DNA of 64,000 nt, taken from the NCBI GenBank assembly GCA_041589455.1, contig JBFHVQ010000003.1, positions 1 through 64,000 on the forward strand. The letters are read 5' to 3'. The translations under genes and the position numbers were made by a program. The notes beneath the pieces are model-generated. The model was not told the DNA's origin. It made no database searches and saw only the letters and a program-made list of their open reading frames with translations. Positions 35,834 through 44,529 of the stretch are shown here, one piece after another (position 1 is the first letter of the stretch; each line of letters begins with the position of its first letter). The stretch comes from SZUA-229 sp041589455. GTDB lineage: Bacteria; Pseudomonadota; Gammaproteobacteria; SZUA-229.

Positions 35834-37210
35834 ATGAAAATTCTGATTCTAGGTGCAGGTCAGGTAGGCTCCTCCGTAGCCTCCAATCTGTCATCTGAAG
35901 CTAATGACATCACACTGGTGGATAATCACCAGGATGTTCTTAATGAACTGCGTGATCGTCTGGATATCCAGACCGTGACGGGTAACGCTGCACATCCCAA
36001 TATTTTAGAGCAGGCCGGTGTCCAGGATGCGGACATGCTAATTGCTGTGACCAATAGTGATGAAGTTAACATGGTGGCCTGTCAGGTTGCCTGGACCCTA
36101 CATCATACACCCACCAAAATTGCTCGTATTCGATCTGCACAGTATCTCAAACACAATGAGATATTCCGCGGTAATGCAGTGCCCATCGATGTCATTATCA
36201 GTCCCGAAGAAATCGTTACCAATTATATCTTCAATATAATTGAGTACCCCGGTGCATTGCAGGTGCTGGATTTTGCCGATGGCAAAGCAGTACTGGTTGG
36301 CATGCGTGCTTATTACGGTGGGCCACTTGTCGGGCATCAATTAAGCGATTTGCCTAAACATACGCCGGGCACAGAAACACGCGTCGCTGCAATTTATCGA
36401 CGTGGACGTGCAATTATTCCTCGTGGTCATACAGTTATTGAAGCAGGAGATGAGGTTTTCTTTATCGCAGCACGAGAAGATATTCGTGTTGTTATTAGGG
36501 AAATGAGAAAACTTGATAAACGTAATAAGCGAATCATTATTGCCGGCGGCGGTAATATTGGTAAGCGTCTAGCTGAACGCCTTGAAGAAAGGCATCAGGT
36601 GAAAATTGTTGAGCGTGATTCGAATCGTGCATTTCATTTGTCACAGACACTGAATAAATCAGTTGTCCTGTTAGGTGATTCTGCTAATGAAGAATTACTG
36701 CTGGAAGAAAATATCGATAGCATGGACGTTTTCTGTTCGGTGACAAATGATGATGAGGCAAATATCTTATCCGCGATGCTGGCTAAGCGATTAGGCACTC
36801 GAAAGACGATGTCATTAATTAATCGTCCAGCATATGTCGATTTAATGGAAAACCAGGAAGCAATTGATGTTGCTATATCGCCAGAGCAAGTGACCATTGG
36901 TGCGCTTTTAACCCATGTTCGGCGTGGCGATATTGTGGCCGTACATTCCTTAAGACGAGGAGCGGCTGAAGCAATAGAAGCGATTGCGCATGGCGATAAT
37001 AAAACGTCGAAAGTAGTCGGGCGATATATTGAAGAAATCGAACTGCCAGAAGGCACAACTATTGGCGCCATTGTGCGCGGTGATCAGGTCATTATCGCGC
37101 ATCATGATACAGTCGTTGAATCAGAAGACCACGTAATTATGTTCCTGGTTGATAAAAGAAAAATCCATGATGTGGAACGCTTGTTCCAGGTTAGTGTGAC
37201 ATTTATTTAG
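35834..37210 (+). CDS. trkA: Trk potassium uptake regulatory subunit TrkA
   Basis: 458 residues with two RCK modules. The first nucleotide-binding fold starts MKILILGAGQVGSSVASNL, and the second has IIIAGGGNIGKRLAERLEE near residue 233. Each is followed by a TrkA-C domain. It is a peripheral inner-membrane protein binding NAD(H)/ATP and gating TrkH. It is 10 bp upstream of trkH, so the complete K+ uptake pair is present. Confidence 0.96.
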   Translation: MKILILGAGQVGSSVASNLSSEANDITLVDNHQDVLNELRDRLDIQTVTGNAAHPNILEQAGVQDADMLIAVTNSDEVNMVACQVAWTLHHTPTKIARIRSAQYLKHNEIFRGNAVPIDVIISPEEIVTNYIFNIIEYPGALQVLDFADGKAVLVGMRAYYGGPLVGHQLSDLPKHTPGTETRVAAIYRRGRAIIPRGHTVIEAGDEVFFIAAREDIRVVIREMRKLDKRNKRIIIAGGGNIGKRLAERLEERHQVKIVERDSNRAFHLSQTLNKSVVLLGDSANEELLLEENIDSMDVFCSVTNDDEANILSAMLAKRLGTRKTMSLINRPAYVDLMENQEAIDVAISPEQVTIGALLTHVRRGDIVAVHSLRRGAAEAIEAIAHGDNKTSKVVGRYIEEIELPEGTTIGAIVRGDQVIIAHHDTVVESEDHVIMFLVDKRKIHDVERLFQVSVTFI

Positions 37211-37220
37211 GGCGAGTATT

Positions 37221-38672
37221 TTGTACTTCACTGTAATACAGCGGATATCTGGTATTTTGTTAATGTTGTTTAGCTTTACGCTAATACCACCAATGCTGAT
37301 TGATGTGTTATATCAGGAGCAGGCTTTTGATTCATTTGCAAGATCGTATTTTATTTTACTTGGGACAGGCCTGGTTATCTGGTTGCCAGTAAAAAATGTT
37401 AAAAAAGAATTGCGTTTAAGAGACGGATTCGTAGTTGTCGTCCTATTTTGGTTTATTCTGAGTATGTCTGGCTCCTTGCCTTTTATATTCAATGAGCAAA
37501 TCGATATAAGTATTACGGACGCCGTATTTGAATCTGTGTCAGGCTTAACAACAACAGGTGCCACTGTATTAATGGGTTTAGATGAATTGCCGCATTCCAT
37601 ACTGTTTTATCGGCAAGAGCTGCAATGGCTCGGTGGTATGGGCATCATCGTCCTGGCAGTTGCCGTGTTACCAATGTTAGGCATTGGTGGTATGCAGTTG
37701 TATAAGGCGGAAACGCCAGGCCCAATAAAAGACAATAAGCTGACTCCTAGAATTACCGAAACGGCCAAAGCACTTTGGTATATTTATTTAAGCCTCACAG
37801 CAGCATGTGCGTTTGCCTACTGGTTTGCGGGGATGAGTGTATTTGATGCGATATCTCACAGTTTCTCAACAGTAGCAATTGGTGGTTTTTCAACGCATGA
37901 TGAAAGCTTGGGTTACTTTGATAATGCGGCAATAGACATTGTGGCGATTATCTTTATGTTTTTAGGAGGAGTAAATTTTGCGTTGCACTTTCTGGTTTTC
38001 AGAAGCTGGAATTTGAAATCTTATGTTAAAGATACGGAGTTTAAAGTTTACTTCTCAGTGTTATGTATCGTATCGATAATCACTGTAAGCTATTTGCAAA
38101 TTACATCATCTACTGCAGGCTTTAGTGAATCGCTATTACAAGGTGTGTTTCATGTGGTGTCTATTGGAACAACAACCGGATTTGCTGCATCAGAATATTA
38201 TTTATGGCCGACGTTCCTGCCGGTTTTATTATTGTTTACCAGTTTTATTGGTGGTTGTGCAGGTTCCACCGGTGGTGGAATGAAAGTGATCAGAGTTATT
38301 CTATTGCTTAAACAGGGGTTGCGTGAGATGACTCGTCTGATACACCCAAGCGCATTAATAACGGTAAAAATTGGTAAGAAGCCAGTAGATAACTCAGTTA
38401 TTGATGCGGTCTGGGGCTTTTTTGCCACCTATGTTGCGGTGTTTGTAATTATGATGTTGTTATTAATGGCAGCAGGACTTGATCAAATTACCGCGTTCTC
38501 TGCAGTAACAGCGACGCTAAATAACCTGGGTCCAGGCCTAGGTGAAGTTGCATCTAATTACGCTTCAATTAATGATTTTTCAAAATGGGTTTTATCGATA
38601 GGGATGATTCTGGGGCGACTTGAGATCTTTACATTGCTGGTATTACTAACACCTGCTTTCTGGAGAAAATAG
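37221..38672 (+). CDS. trkH: Trk potassium uptake channel subunit TrkH
   Basis: 483 residues, probable start TTG at 37221. About ten to twelve membrane segments carry four pore-loop repeats whose selectivity glycines are visible in SGLTTTGATVL, STVAIGGFSTHD, VSIGTTTGFAAS and TATLNNLGPGL. It conducts K+ across the inner membrane with TrkA. Its TAG stop overlaps the next gene's GTG by one base. Confidence 0.95.
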   Translation: MYFTVIQRISGILLMLFSFTLIPPMLIDVLYQEQAFDSFARSYFILLGTGLVIWLPVKNVKKELRLRDGFVVVVLFWFILSMSGSLPFIFNEQIDISITDAVFESVSGLTTTGATVLMGLDELPHSILFYRQELQWLGGMGIIVLAVAVLPMLGIGGMQLYKAETPGPIKDNKLTPRITETAKALWYIYLSLTAACAFAYWFAGMSVFDAISHSFSTVAIGGFSTHDESLGYFDNAAIDIVAIIFMFLGGVNFALHFLVFRSWNLKSYVKDTEFKVYFSVLCIVSIITVSYLQITSSTAGFSESLLQGVFHVVSIGTTTGFAASEYYLWPTFLPVLLLFTSFIGGCAGSTGGGMKVIRVILLLKQGLREMTRLIHPSALITVKIGKKPVDNSVIDAVWGFFATYVAVFVIMMLLLMAAGLDQITAFSAVTATLNNLGPGLGEVASNYASINDFSKWVLSIGMILGRLEIFTLLVLLTPAFWRK

Positions 38673-39232
38673 TGCCCGACTGGGATTTGTGGTATGCAGA
38701 AAAAGCGGTACAAGATGCAAAGGCATCAAGAGTGCTTACCGAAAATGCTCATCTACTGCCAAAGTCTGGCGTTGCGCTAGATTTTGCCTGTGGACTTGGT
38801 GGGAATTCGAAATATATGGCCCAGCGTGGCTGTAAGGTTGTGGCGTTAGATAAGTCAGGAGTAGCAGTAGAAAAGCTAAGCCAGTTCGCCGCAGATAAGC
38901 AGCTAAATATAAATGCAATATGCCATGACCTGGAAGAAAGTGTTCCAGCCTATCAGGAAGAGTTTGATGCCATAATAGTGAGTTACTATTTGCATCGACA
39001 ATCGCTACCGTTAATAGAAAAAATGTTAAAAAAAGGTGGGCTATTGTTTTACCAGACATTTAGTGGGCCGCAGCTTTCTGGTGTTGGGCCGTCTAATCCA
39101 GAATACAGGCTACATAGGGGTGAGTTGCTCGAAGTTTATAAGAATATGGAATTGTTGGTTTATCATGAAGCGCCGTTCGATGATTTTGAGAATTCGATGG
39201 CTGATCAGGTGTTGTTTGTGGCCAGAAAATGA
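38672..39232 (+). CDS. TehB-like class I SAM-dependent methyltransferase
   Basis: 186 residues from a GTG inside the trkH stop codon (TAGTG). The glycine-rich SAM motif I is VALDFACGLGGNSKYMAQRG, followed by motif II VALDKSGVAVEKL and a later FDAIIVSYYLHR. The overall pattern resembles tellurite-resistance TehB and related small-molecule methylases. The substrate cannot be inferred. Coupled to trkH upstream and to the acyltransferase downstream (ATGA overlap), so the three are one transcription unit. Confidence 0.75.
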   Translation: MPDWDLWYAEKAVQDAKASRVLTENAHLLPKSGVALDFACGLGGNSKYMAQRGCKVVALDKSGVAVEKLSQFAADKQLNINAICHDLEESVPAYQEEFDAIIVSYYLHRQSLPLIEKMLKKGGLLFYQTFSGPQLSGVGPSNPEYRLHRGELLEVYKNMELLVYHEAPFDDFENSMADQVLFVARK

Positions 39233-40194
39233 GTAAACAAAACGATAAAAAAATCAGTATGAGTAAAAGCTCACGACATTATGATACAAGCTTTAAGTTG
39301 GAGTATTTAATGCCTGAGTACTGGTTTACCTGGGTATTAATTGTGTTTCTTTATTTTCTATTTTTAATGCCGACTATGATACATGAGCAGTTTGCAAAAA
39401 TATTAGGTGCTCTTGCATATAAATTTAATAAAAAACGTCGGAATATTTCTAAAGTGAATTTAGGGCTGTGTTTTCCAGAACGTTCAGAAGGTGAGCTACA
39501 GAAAACTGTAAAAAGAAACTTTCGACATCAGGCGAGAAGTATATTGCATTATGGGTTAATCTGGTGGGCGTCACAGTCTGTGCTTAATAAGCGAATACGT
39601 ATTGAAGGTGAAGAGAATATTCGGTCGTCATTAAATAATCAGAAATCGGTAATTGTTATGGCGGCACATAGTTATGGTCTGGAGGCAGCTGTTGCAGCAA
39701 CTTCAATAAGATACCCGATTAGCGGGCCGTTTAATCCGATAAAAAATAAATTAATTGACTGGTTTATTGCAAAAGGTCGCGCACGACATGGGGCTCGCAT
39801 ATACACAAGAGAATCTGGTTTGCGACCAATAATAAAAGATGTGCGAGCAGGCTGCGTGATGTTTTATTTGCCTGATGAGGATTTAGGACCAGACCGGTCT
39901 ATTTTTTCTTCTTTTTTCGGTATTCAAAAAGCCACGGTTCCTGTTCTTGGGCGATTAGCTAAGTCATGTAATGCTGATGTAATACCCTGTATTGCCTGTT
40001 ACGATGGCGAGAATGAACAGTATGTTATTCATTACTTGCCAAAATTAGAAAATTTTCCTAGCGGCGATGACTATCGAGATAGCCAGGCAATGAATAATGA
40101 GCTGGAAAGCTTGATAAAAATATGCTCAGAGCAATATTTCTGGACTATGAAGCTGTTCAAGACGCGACCTCAGGGGGAGTCGCGTTTATATTGA
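39229..40194 (+). CDS. Lipid A type acyltransferase (LpxL/HtrB family)
   Basis: 321 residues. One N-terminal membrane segment (about 31-50) anchors it to the inner membrane. The catalytic HX4E motif is His147...Glu152 in MAAHSYGLEAA, and FYLPDEDLGPDRSIFSSFFG carries the second conserved block of LpxL/LpxM/LpxP enzymes. It probably adds a secondary acyl chain to lipid A; which chain cannot be told. Overlaps the methyltransferase by 4 bp. A hairpin overlaps its last codons. Confidence 0.87.
   Translation: MSKQNDKKISMSKSSRHYDTSFKLEYLMPEYWFTWVLIVFLYFLFLMPTMIHEQFAKILGALAYKFNKKRRNISKVNLGLCFPERSEGELQKTVKRNFRHQARSILHYGLIWWASQSVLNKRIRIEGEENIRSSLNNQKSVIVMAAHSYGLEAAVAATSIRYPISGPFNPIKNKLIDWFIAKGRARHGARIYTRESGLRPIIKDVRAGCVMFYLPDEDLGPDRSIFSSFFGIQKATVPVLGRLAKSCNADVIPCIACYDGENEQYVIHYLPKLENFPSGDDYRDSQAMNNELESLIKICSEQYFWTMKLFKTRPQGESRLY
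40162..40191 (+). terminator. Terminator-like hairpin in the end of the acyltransferase gene
   Basis: ACGCGAC (40162-40168) pairs with GTCGCGT (40179-40185) around a 10-base loop, followed by TTATATT; a T6 run comes 16 bases later. It lies within the last codons, just before the stop at 40192-40194. The intergenic gap to the convergent kinase gene is only 18 bp, so a terminator embedded in the gene end is plausible. Confidence 0.5.
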
Positions 40195-40212
40195 ATAATT
40201 AAGTTTTTTCAG

Positions 40213-42444
40213 TTAGTTGATGAAGTAGCTTTCGATGAGTTTTATTTTGCTTGCTGCTAGTTCGTTCTTGCCATTGTGTAGTAATTCGCTGGTTTCTGCA
40301 GCGATATCGGTGAGGTCTTGATAGCCAAGGCTGCCGCTAATTCCTTTGAGTTGATGAAGAACGGCATAGGCCTGTTGTAAGTTGTTCTTTTCAAGTGACT
40401 GTTTTAGTTCGTCTACGTATATCGGTAATTGTAGTAAGTATTTTTCTTTTAGATCTCGCAAAATATCATCATGCTGCATGTCGTTAAGAAGTGTCTTTTT
40501 CCGTAAATTTAGGGAGTGCGTTTGTGAAGGTTTTTCGGGTTGTGAGTCGTCAATGGAATTTTCTTGAATTATTTTAGTAACTGCGTTGTTGCCAACGTGT
40601 TTCTTGATGCTGTTAACGAGTTCATTAATGTTAATTGGTTTGGTGAGAGTGTCATTAAAGCCGATTTCCAGGTATTCTCTTTTGTGTTCAGTCAGTGCAT
40701 CAGCTGTTAATGCAACAACTGGTATTTTATAGTCGTTTGATCGCAGTTCTTTGATAGCCTGGCTGCCATTCATTATGGGCATTTGAATGTCCATGAGCAC
40801 CATGTCGTACTGATTGTTGAGTGCAGCTTCTACGCCCTCTTTACCATTATTGGCTATGTCTATATCAACGCCATAATCTTCAAGATATGCTTTTACTAGC
40901 TGTTGTATTTCGAAGGTGTCTTCAACCAAAAGGATACGTCCAGTAATTGTAATGTCTGTAAGTGGTTTTTCGAGCTCGGCAATTTCAAGATCTTTTGGTG
41001 ATATAGCTGTAATGAGATGGTCTTCGTTGGAGTCGTAGTTAGCGCGAATCTGACAGGTGAATTGACTGCCAATATCTTTGATGCTTTCTGCGGTGATGTT
41101 GCCTCCCATTAATTCAGCAAGGCGTTGGGATATTGTGAGTCCTAGGCCGGTTCCGCCGAATCGATGAGAGATGGAGGAATCGGCCTGGGAAAATGGTTTA
41201 AAAAGATTCAGTTGTTGCTCCAATGTCATGCCAATGCCGGTGTCTTTAACTTCAATAGTTAACAGGTCGTCAAGTTCACTATAAGATACATTGATGTCAA
41301 CTCTACCCTCTTCTGTAAAGCGAATGGCATTACTGGCAAGATTTAGAATGATTTGCTTTATTCGTGTTGGGTCGCTGTGTATTTTGCTAGGCAGTGGCAG
41401 TGTGTAATTTATATTAAGAAGAATGTTTTTGTTTAATGTTTTTTCGCTTAATAGCCTGCGAATATGTTCAGTTATTTTAATGATGGATACGGATCTGTTT
41501 TCAATTGTTAGTTTGTTGGCTTCGATTTTTGAAAGATCTAGAATGTCATTGATGATATGGAGTAGATGATTTCCATTGTGTAAGACAATATCTAGCATGT
41601 TGTCCTGATCTTCTTTGCTTTTAGCTTTGTTGTAACGAACGCGTTCTGTGTAACCTATAATTGATGACAGCGGCGTCCTGATTTCATGGCTCATGTTAGC
41701 CAGGAATGCGCTTTTTTGTTGATTGGCTGCTAATGCTTCTTCTCTGTTTTTAATTTCGTTAATTAAGTCTTTGTTGGCGTGTTGTAATTCAATCTGGTTT
41801 AGATTGATGACGTCTAACATTTCATTTAGAAATTTTGAGACAAGGCCAAACTCATCTGATCGGTTGCTATCAAGTCGAAGTTTGCTTTCTCCTTTAGAGA
41901 TGCGTTGAATTCGGGTGATGATTTCATTGAAGGGTTCATGAACGATCTTTCTGTTGAGCCAGAATAAAAAAATACTGAATAATACGGAAAAGCCAACTAT
42001 GGCGCTACCAGATTTAACTTGTAGTAATTTCGCACTACGTGAAAGCGAAGGGAATTCAAAGCTTATCTCGGTGTCGCCATTTGGAATGTTGACTCGTGAT
42101 GTGATTTGGTAATTGTCTGGGTTAGATGATCCGACTATATAGCTTGTGCTATTAAGCTCAAACTGTATGTATTCAAGGTTGTTTTGTTTGAGAAAATCAG
42201 AAACCATATTGTTTATGGATTCTTCGTCGGCCTGATTCTGTATTAATGTTTCTATTTGATTTGAAAGCTGTAAGGTTTTCCATGAATATTCTTTTTCAGT
42301 GGTCGATTCGAAGGTTGATATGAATGGAACGGTAACAGAAAATGAAAGAATAAGTATGATCCACACTGTTACTGCAGTAATTTTTATTGCAATGCTGCCA
42401 TTCCAGTTGCTGGCCAGGTCTGTTCGTTTCACAGATGAATTCAC
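40213..42444 (-). CDS. BarA/GacS-like tripartite hybrid histidine kinase
   Basis: 743 residues from GTG 42444, which overlaps the upstream TAG by one base and has AGGA at proper distance; frames to 42462 or 42486 overlap the upstream gene further. Order: TM (about 20-43), periplasmic segment of about 100 residues, TM (about 145-163), HAMP (about 165-220), HisKA with His253 in NMSHEIRTPLSS, HATPase (NAIRF, DTGIGM, FGGTGLGL), receiver (LMDIQMPIMNG, LTKPIN) and C-terminal HPt with LHQLKGISGSLG. This complete His-Asp-His relay is the GacS/BarA architecture. It lies about 2 kb from a CsrB-like RNA gene with a GacA-like box, so a Gac role is plausible but unproven. Confidence 0.88.
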   Translation of the reverse strand: MNSSVKRTDLASNWNGSIAIKITAVTVWIILILSFSVTVPFISTFESTTEKEYSWKTLQLSNQIETLIQNQADEESINNMVSDFLKQNNLEYIQFELNSTSYIVGSSNPDNYQITSRVNIPNGDTEISFEFPSLSRSAKLLQVKSGSAIVGFSVLFSIFLFWLNRKIVHEPFNEIITRIQRISKGESKLRLDSNRSDEFGLVSKFLNEMLDVINLNQIELQHANKDLINEIKNREEALAANQQKSAFLANMSHEIRTPLSSIIGYTERVRYNKAKSKEDQDNMLDIVLHNGNHLLHIINDILDLSKIEANKLTIENRSVSIIKITEHIRRLLSEKTLNKNILLNINYTLPLPSKIHSDPTRIKQIILNLASNAIRFTEEGRVDINVSYSELDDLLTIEVKDTGIGMTLEQQLNLFKPFSQADSSISHRFGGTGLGLTISQRLAELMGGNITAESIKDIGSQFTCQIRANYDSNEDHLITAISPKDLEIAELEKPLTDITITGRILLVEDTFEIQQLVKAYLEDYGVDIDIANNGKEGVEAALNNQYDMVLMDIQMPIMNGSQAIKELRSNDYKIPVVALTADALTEHKREYLEIGFNDTLTKPININELVNSIKKHVGNNAVTKIIQENSIDDSQPEKPSQTHSLNLRKKTLLNDMQHDDILRDLKEKYLLQLPIYVDELKQSLEKNNLQQAYAVLHQLKGISGSLGYQDLTDIAAETSELLHNGKNELAASKIKLIESYFIN

Positions 42445-42845
42445 TATCTCATTCCTGACCATTTTAGGAACATTGCCATAGGGCAAATATTGGTGATGCC
42501 AGCCATGATTAGCATGCCAGCAGTAAACCAGGGTAGGAACCAGAGATATTGCTGATAAAAAGTTAATGGAATTAATACAAACAGGGCAATAATAAATCGA
42601 AGAACTCTTTCAGAATCTAGTTTATTCATTATTTTGTGCTGACACTTTTCCTCACTGTATGTTTCAAAATTTTTTCCATCACTTGCTTTGTTGGTCAGGC
42701 GAGTCAGGCTCAGGTTAGTAATGCTTTCGAATATCAGGAAACCGGTAAGTATGTAGATGGGAAGCAATGTCTCAAAATATGCTGAATATATGAGAATGCC
42801 CCATAGCATAAAACCAATTATGAATCTGTAGCTACGCTCGTTCAC
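42444..42845 (-). CDS. Two-repeat DUF2892 membrane protein
   Basis: 133 residues from a GTG at 42845. Two DUF2892-like units are visible, each starting with an ERSYRFIIG / SERVLRFIIA segment and carrying two hydrophobic stretches. They are joined by a polar linker (about 50-72). The second ends with the NICPMAMFLKWSG signature of this family, whose Cys is conserved near the end. Predicted inner-membrane protein with about four helices; DUF2892 is also the membrane part of YgaP rhodaneses. Function unknown. Translational overlap (TAGTG) with the downstream hybrid kinase suggests they work together. Confidence 0.75.
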   Translation of the reverse strand: MNERSYRFIIGFMLWGILIYSAYFETLLPIYILTGFLIFESITNLSLTRLTNKASDGKNFETYSEEKCQHKIMNKLDSERVLRFIIALFVLIPLTFYQQYLWFLPWFTAGMLIMAGITNICPMAMFLKWSGMR

Positions 42846-43124
42846 GATGTTTACCTGTAAGGTTTGGTTGTGTAATAGGCTGCTGTGACTGGTTTGATGT
42901 GTTGTATCTTATTGGTCTCAAGATACCTGGTATGTCAGATCTATATAAAGCATCCGTGTGGTGTTGCTTGTTGAACAAGGCCTGGATAAATAGCTATTTG
43001 CTCGATCTCGCTGAGCCAAATCACTATGATGGATTTACTGCCATGTGTTCTTGTTCAAAATCTGTCACATAAAAATTTAGCCTGCAAATGATTATAGCGG
43101 CTCCTGACGAGTTTTGTGGTTATG

Positions 43125-43868
43125 CTATGGTTTTTTGGGTGTTCCAACAGACATCAGTGGTCGCATTGTGCTTAACAGTGATTTGAATAGTAGCTTGTTC
43201 TGTTGCTCTTCGGCAGCCAGTAGTTCTTTCATGTGCTGGCGCTGTGTTGGCATTGAAAAGCAGGCAGGGCATGAGTCGGGGATTATGGGCAGGCTTTCGT
43301 TGATTGCAAAGTCTCGAGTCTGGCGTTCCCTGGCATATACCAGTGGTCGGATTATGCGTAAATCCCCATTATCATTGACGTAATGCGCTTTCATGGTCTT
43401 GAGTTGGCCGCCGTGAAATGCCGACATCAAAAAACTCTCGGCCAGATCATCGAGGTGCTGAGCGAGGGCGATGACATTAAAATTATGTTCACGTGCAGTG
43501 CTGTACATAATGCCCCGTTTGATACGTGAGCAAAATGCGCAATATGAGGGCTTGCCCATATGCTCTTTTGCCATATCCATTATGGCTTCGCGACGGTAGT
43601 GATACTCTACGCCAAGTGATTCCAGATAAGGAATCATGGGCGAAGGATCAAAGTCTCCCGCCATTGGGTCTACGGTCATCGCGGCGAATTCAAATTGAAT
43701 CGGTGCGTGACGTTTAAAGTGGTTGAGAATGTGCAGCAGGGCTAAAGAGTCCTTGCCTCCTGATAATCCTAATAAGACACGATCGCCTTCGCGGATCATG
43801 CTGAAATCCATGAGTGCTCGGCCGGTCTGGCGCAACAGGGTTTTGGGTGGTTTAATGAATTCGCTCAT
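43125..43868 (-). CDS. ttcA: TtcA-family tRNA 2-thiocytidine synthetase (short form)
   Basis: 247 residues. PP-loop ATPase motif LGLSGGKDSLALL near residue 32. The two Cys pairs that hold the Fe-S cluster in TtcA are CAFCSRIKRG and CPACFSM, and ALAQHLDDLAESF matches the central HxxDD region. E. coli TtcA is 311 residues; this one lacks most of the C-terminal extension. It would thiolate C32 of certain tRNAs. The 279-bp gap downstream has no gene. Family is clear; exact tRNA target is inferred. Confidence 0.85.
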   Translation of the reverse strand: MSEFIKPPKTLLRQTGRALMDFSMIREGDRVLLGLSGGKDSLALLHILNHFKRHAPIQFEFAAMTVDPMAGDFDPSPMIPYLESLGVEYHYRREAIMDMAKEHMGKPSYCAFCSRIKRGIMYSTAREHNFNVIALAQHLDDLAESFLMSAFHGGQLKTMKAHYVNDNGDLRIIRPLVYARERQTRDFAINESLPIIPDSCPACFSMPTQRQHMKELLAAEEQQNKLLFKSLLSTMRPLMSVGTPKKP

Positions 43869-44251
43869 GGGCGCAAAGATACAGGCAAACTGACCGCTTG
43901 CAAACCCACTTTAGAGTCGATGGCCTGGTTTTTGTCACGTGTTTCACTTAATTTGCAGTGTATCCATTGGGCAGGATATTGAAAAACAACAATTTGTCTA
44001 CTTGCTGTTTTTCATCGGGTAAGGCTTATAGGTTGCTTGCCTGGTGATTACGGAGATAAGAGAGGGTTCTAGTGCTATCGCTGTGTGCCTGACAAGCGTC
44101 ATGTTGAGAATTACTGTTCATTATTCTAATGCGAATAATGAATGGTGTTTAAGTAATTAACAGAGAGGAGCGGGTATGATTGCTTATTTGGTGTGTGAGC
44201 TAAGTTGTTGAGTGACCTAGGATAGTTAATACGTGTATTTTAGACAGACAT
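43869..44251. other. Intergenic region upstream of ttcA and downstream of the sRNA
   Basis: No supported gene. It contains a nested palindrome: AATTACT (44109-44115) with AGTAATT (44152-44158), enclosing TTCATTATTC (44117-44126) with GAATAATGAA (44133-44142). Just after it is an 11-codon frame (44176-44211) with a strong GAGAGGAG ribosome binding site. The palindrome is suited to a dimeric regulator. The tiny frame may be a leader peptide or chance, since nothing is encoded downstream on that strand. Confidence 0.4.
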
Positions 44252-44277
44252 AAAAAAACCCGGCATTCCCTGCCGGG
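44252..44277 (-). terminator. Intrinsic terminator of the CsrB-like sRNA
   Basis: CCCGGCA (44259-44265) pairs with TGCCGGG (44271-44277) around a 5-base loop. Read leftward the stem is followed by seven T's (44252-44258). On the plus strand the T-run is interrupted by a C, so the main direction is leftward. Confidence 0.88.
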
Positions 44278-44455
44278 CTTTTGGACATCCCTTGCCCTTG
44301 GTGATTGAGTATGGCGTTGTAGCTTAATCCGTTTTTCCATATACTCCTGTATATAAATCTGATCTTCCGTGGATTCCTTATCCTTGTTTATCCGTTTCAG
44401 CTACGTCCTTACGATCCTTGTGTCCCTTTGATGCCATGTCCTGTGTCCATGGTTG
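44252..44455 (-). ncRNA. CsrB/RsmY/RsmZ-type CsrA-sequestering small RNA
   Basis: No protein is encoded, yet the leftward strand carries 14 GGA motifs in about 200 nt, the hallmark of RNAs that titrate CsrA/RsmA. Several sit in hairpin loops: ATATAC-AGGA-GTATAT (44339-44354), GGAT-AAGGA-ATCC (44371-44383) and CCATG...CATGG with AGGA in the loop (44434-44452). UACAGGAGU is close to the CsrA SELEX consensus. The 3' end is a strong terminator with GGGAA in its loop. A -10-like CATAAT is at 44457-44462. By family knowledge it would relieve CsrA repression when the Gac system is active. The exact 5' end is estimated from the -10. I could not search RNA families; it may not match known models closely. 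Confidence 0.85.
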
Positions 44456-44456
44456 T

Positions 44457-44462
44457 ATTATG
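44457..44462 (-). promoter_or_regulatory. -10 element of the sRNA promoter
   Basis: CATAAT read leftward (5/6 match to TATAAT), placing the transcript start near 44450-44455, just before the first GGA hairpin. There is no good -35 at 17 bp (TGGAGC), as expected for an activator-dependent promoter. Confidence 0.5.
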
Positions 44463-44529
44463 GGTGAGACAATGGGTAAGCTCCATCAGTTGAATCAGTT
44501 GCTTTATGTAAGAAAAAGTATCATTGGCT

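Noticed and set aside
44257..44283. Plus-strand terminator implying a rightward small RNA in 43869-44283
   Set aside because: The T-run is interrupted on the plus strand while the minus strand has seven T's and the GGA-rich transcript behind it.
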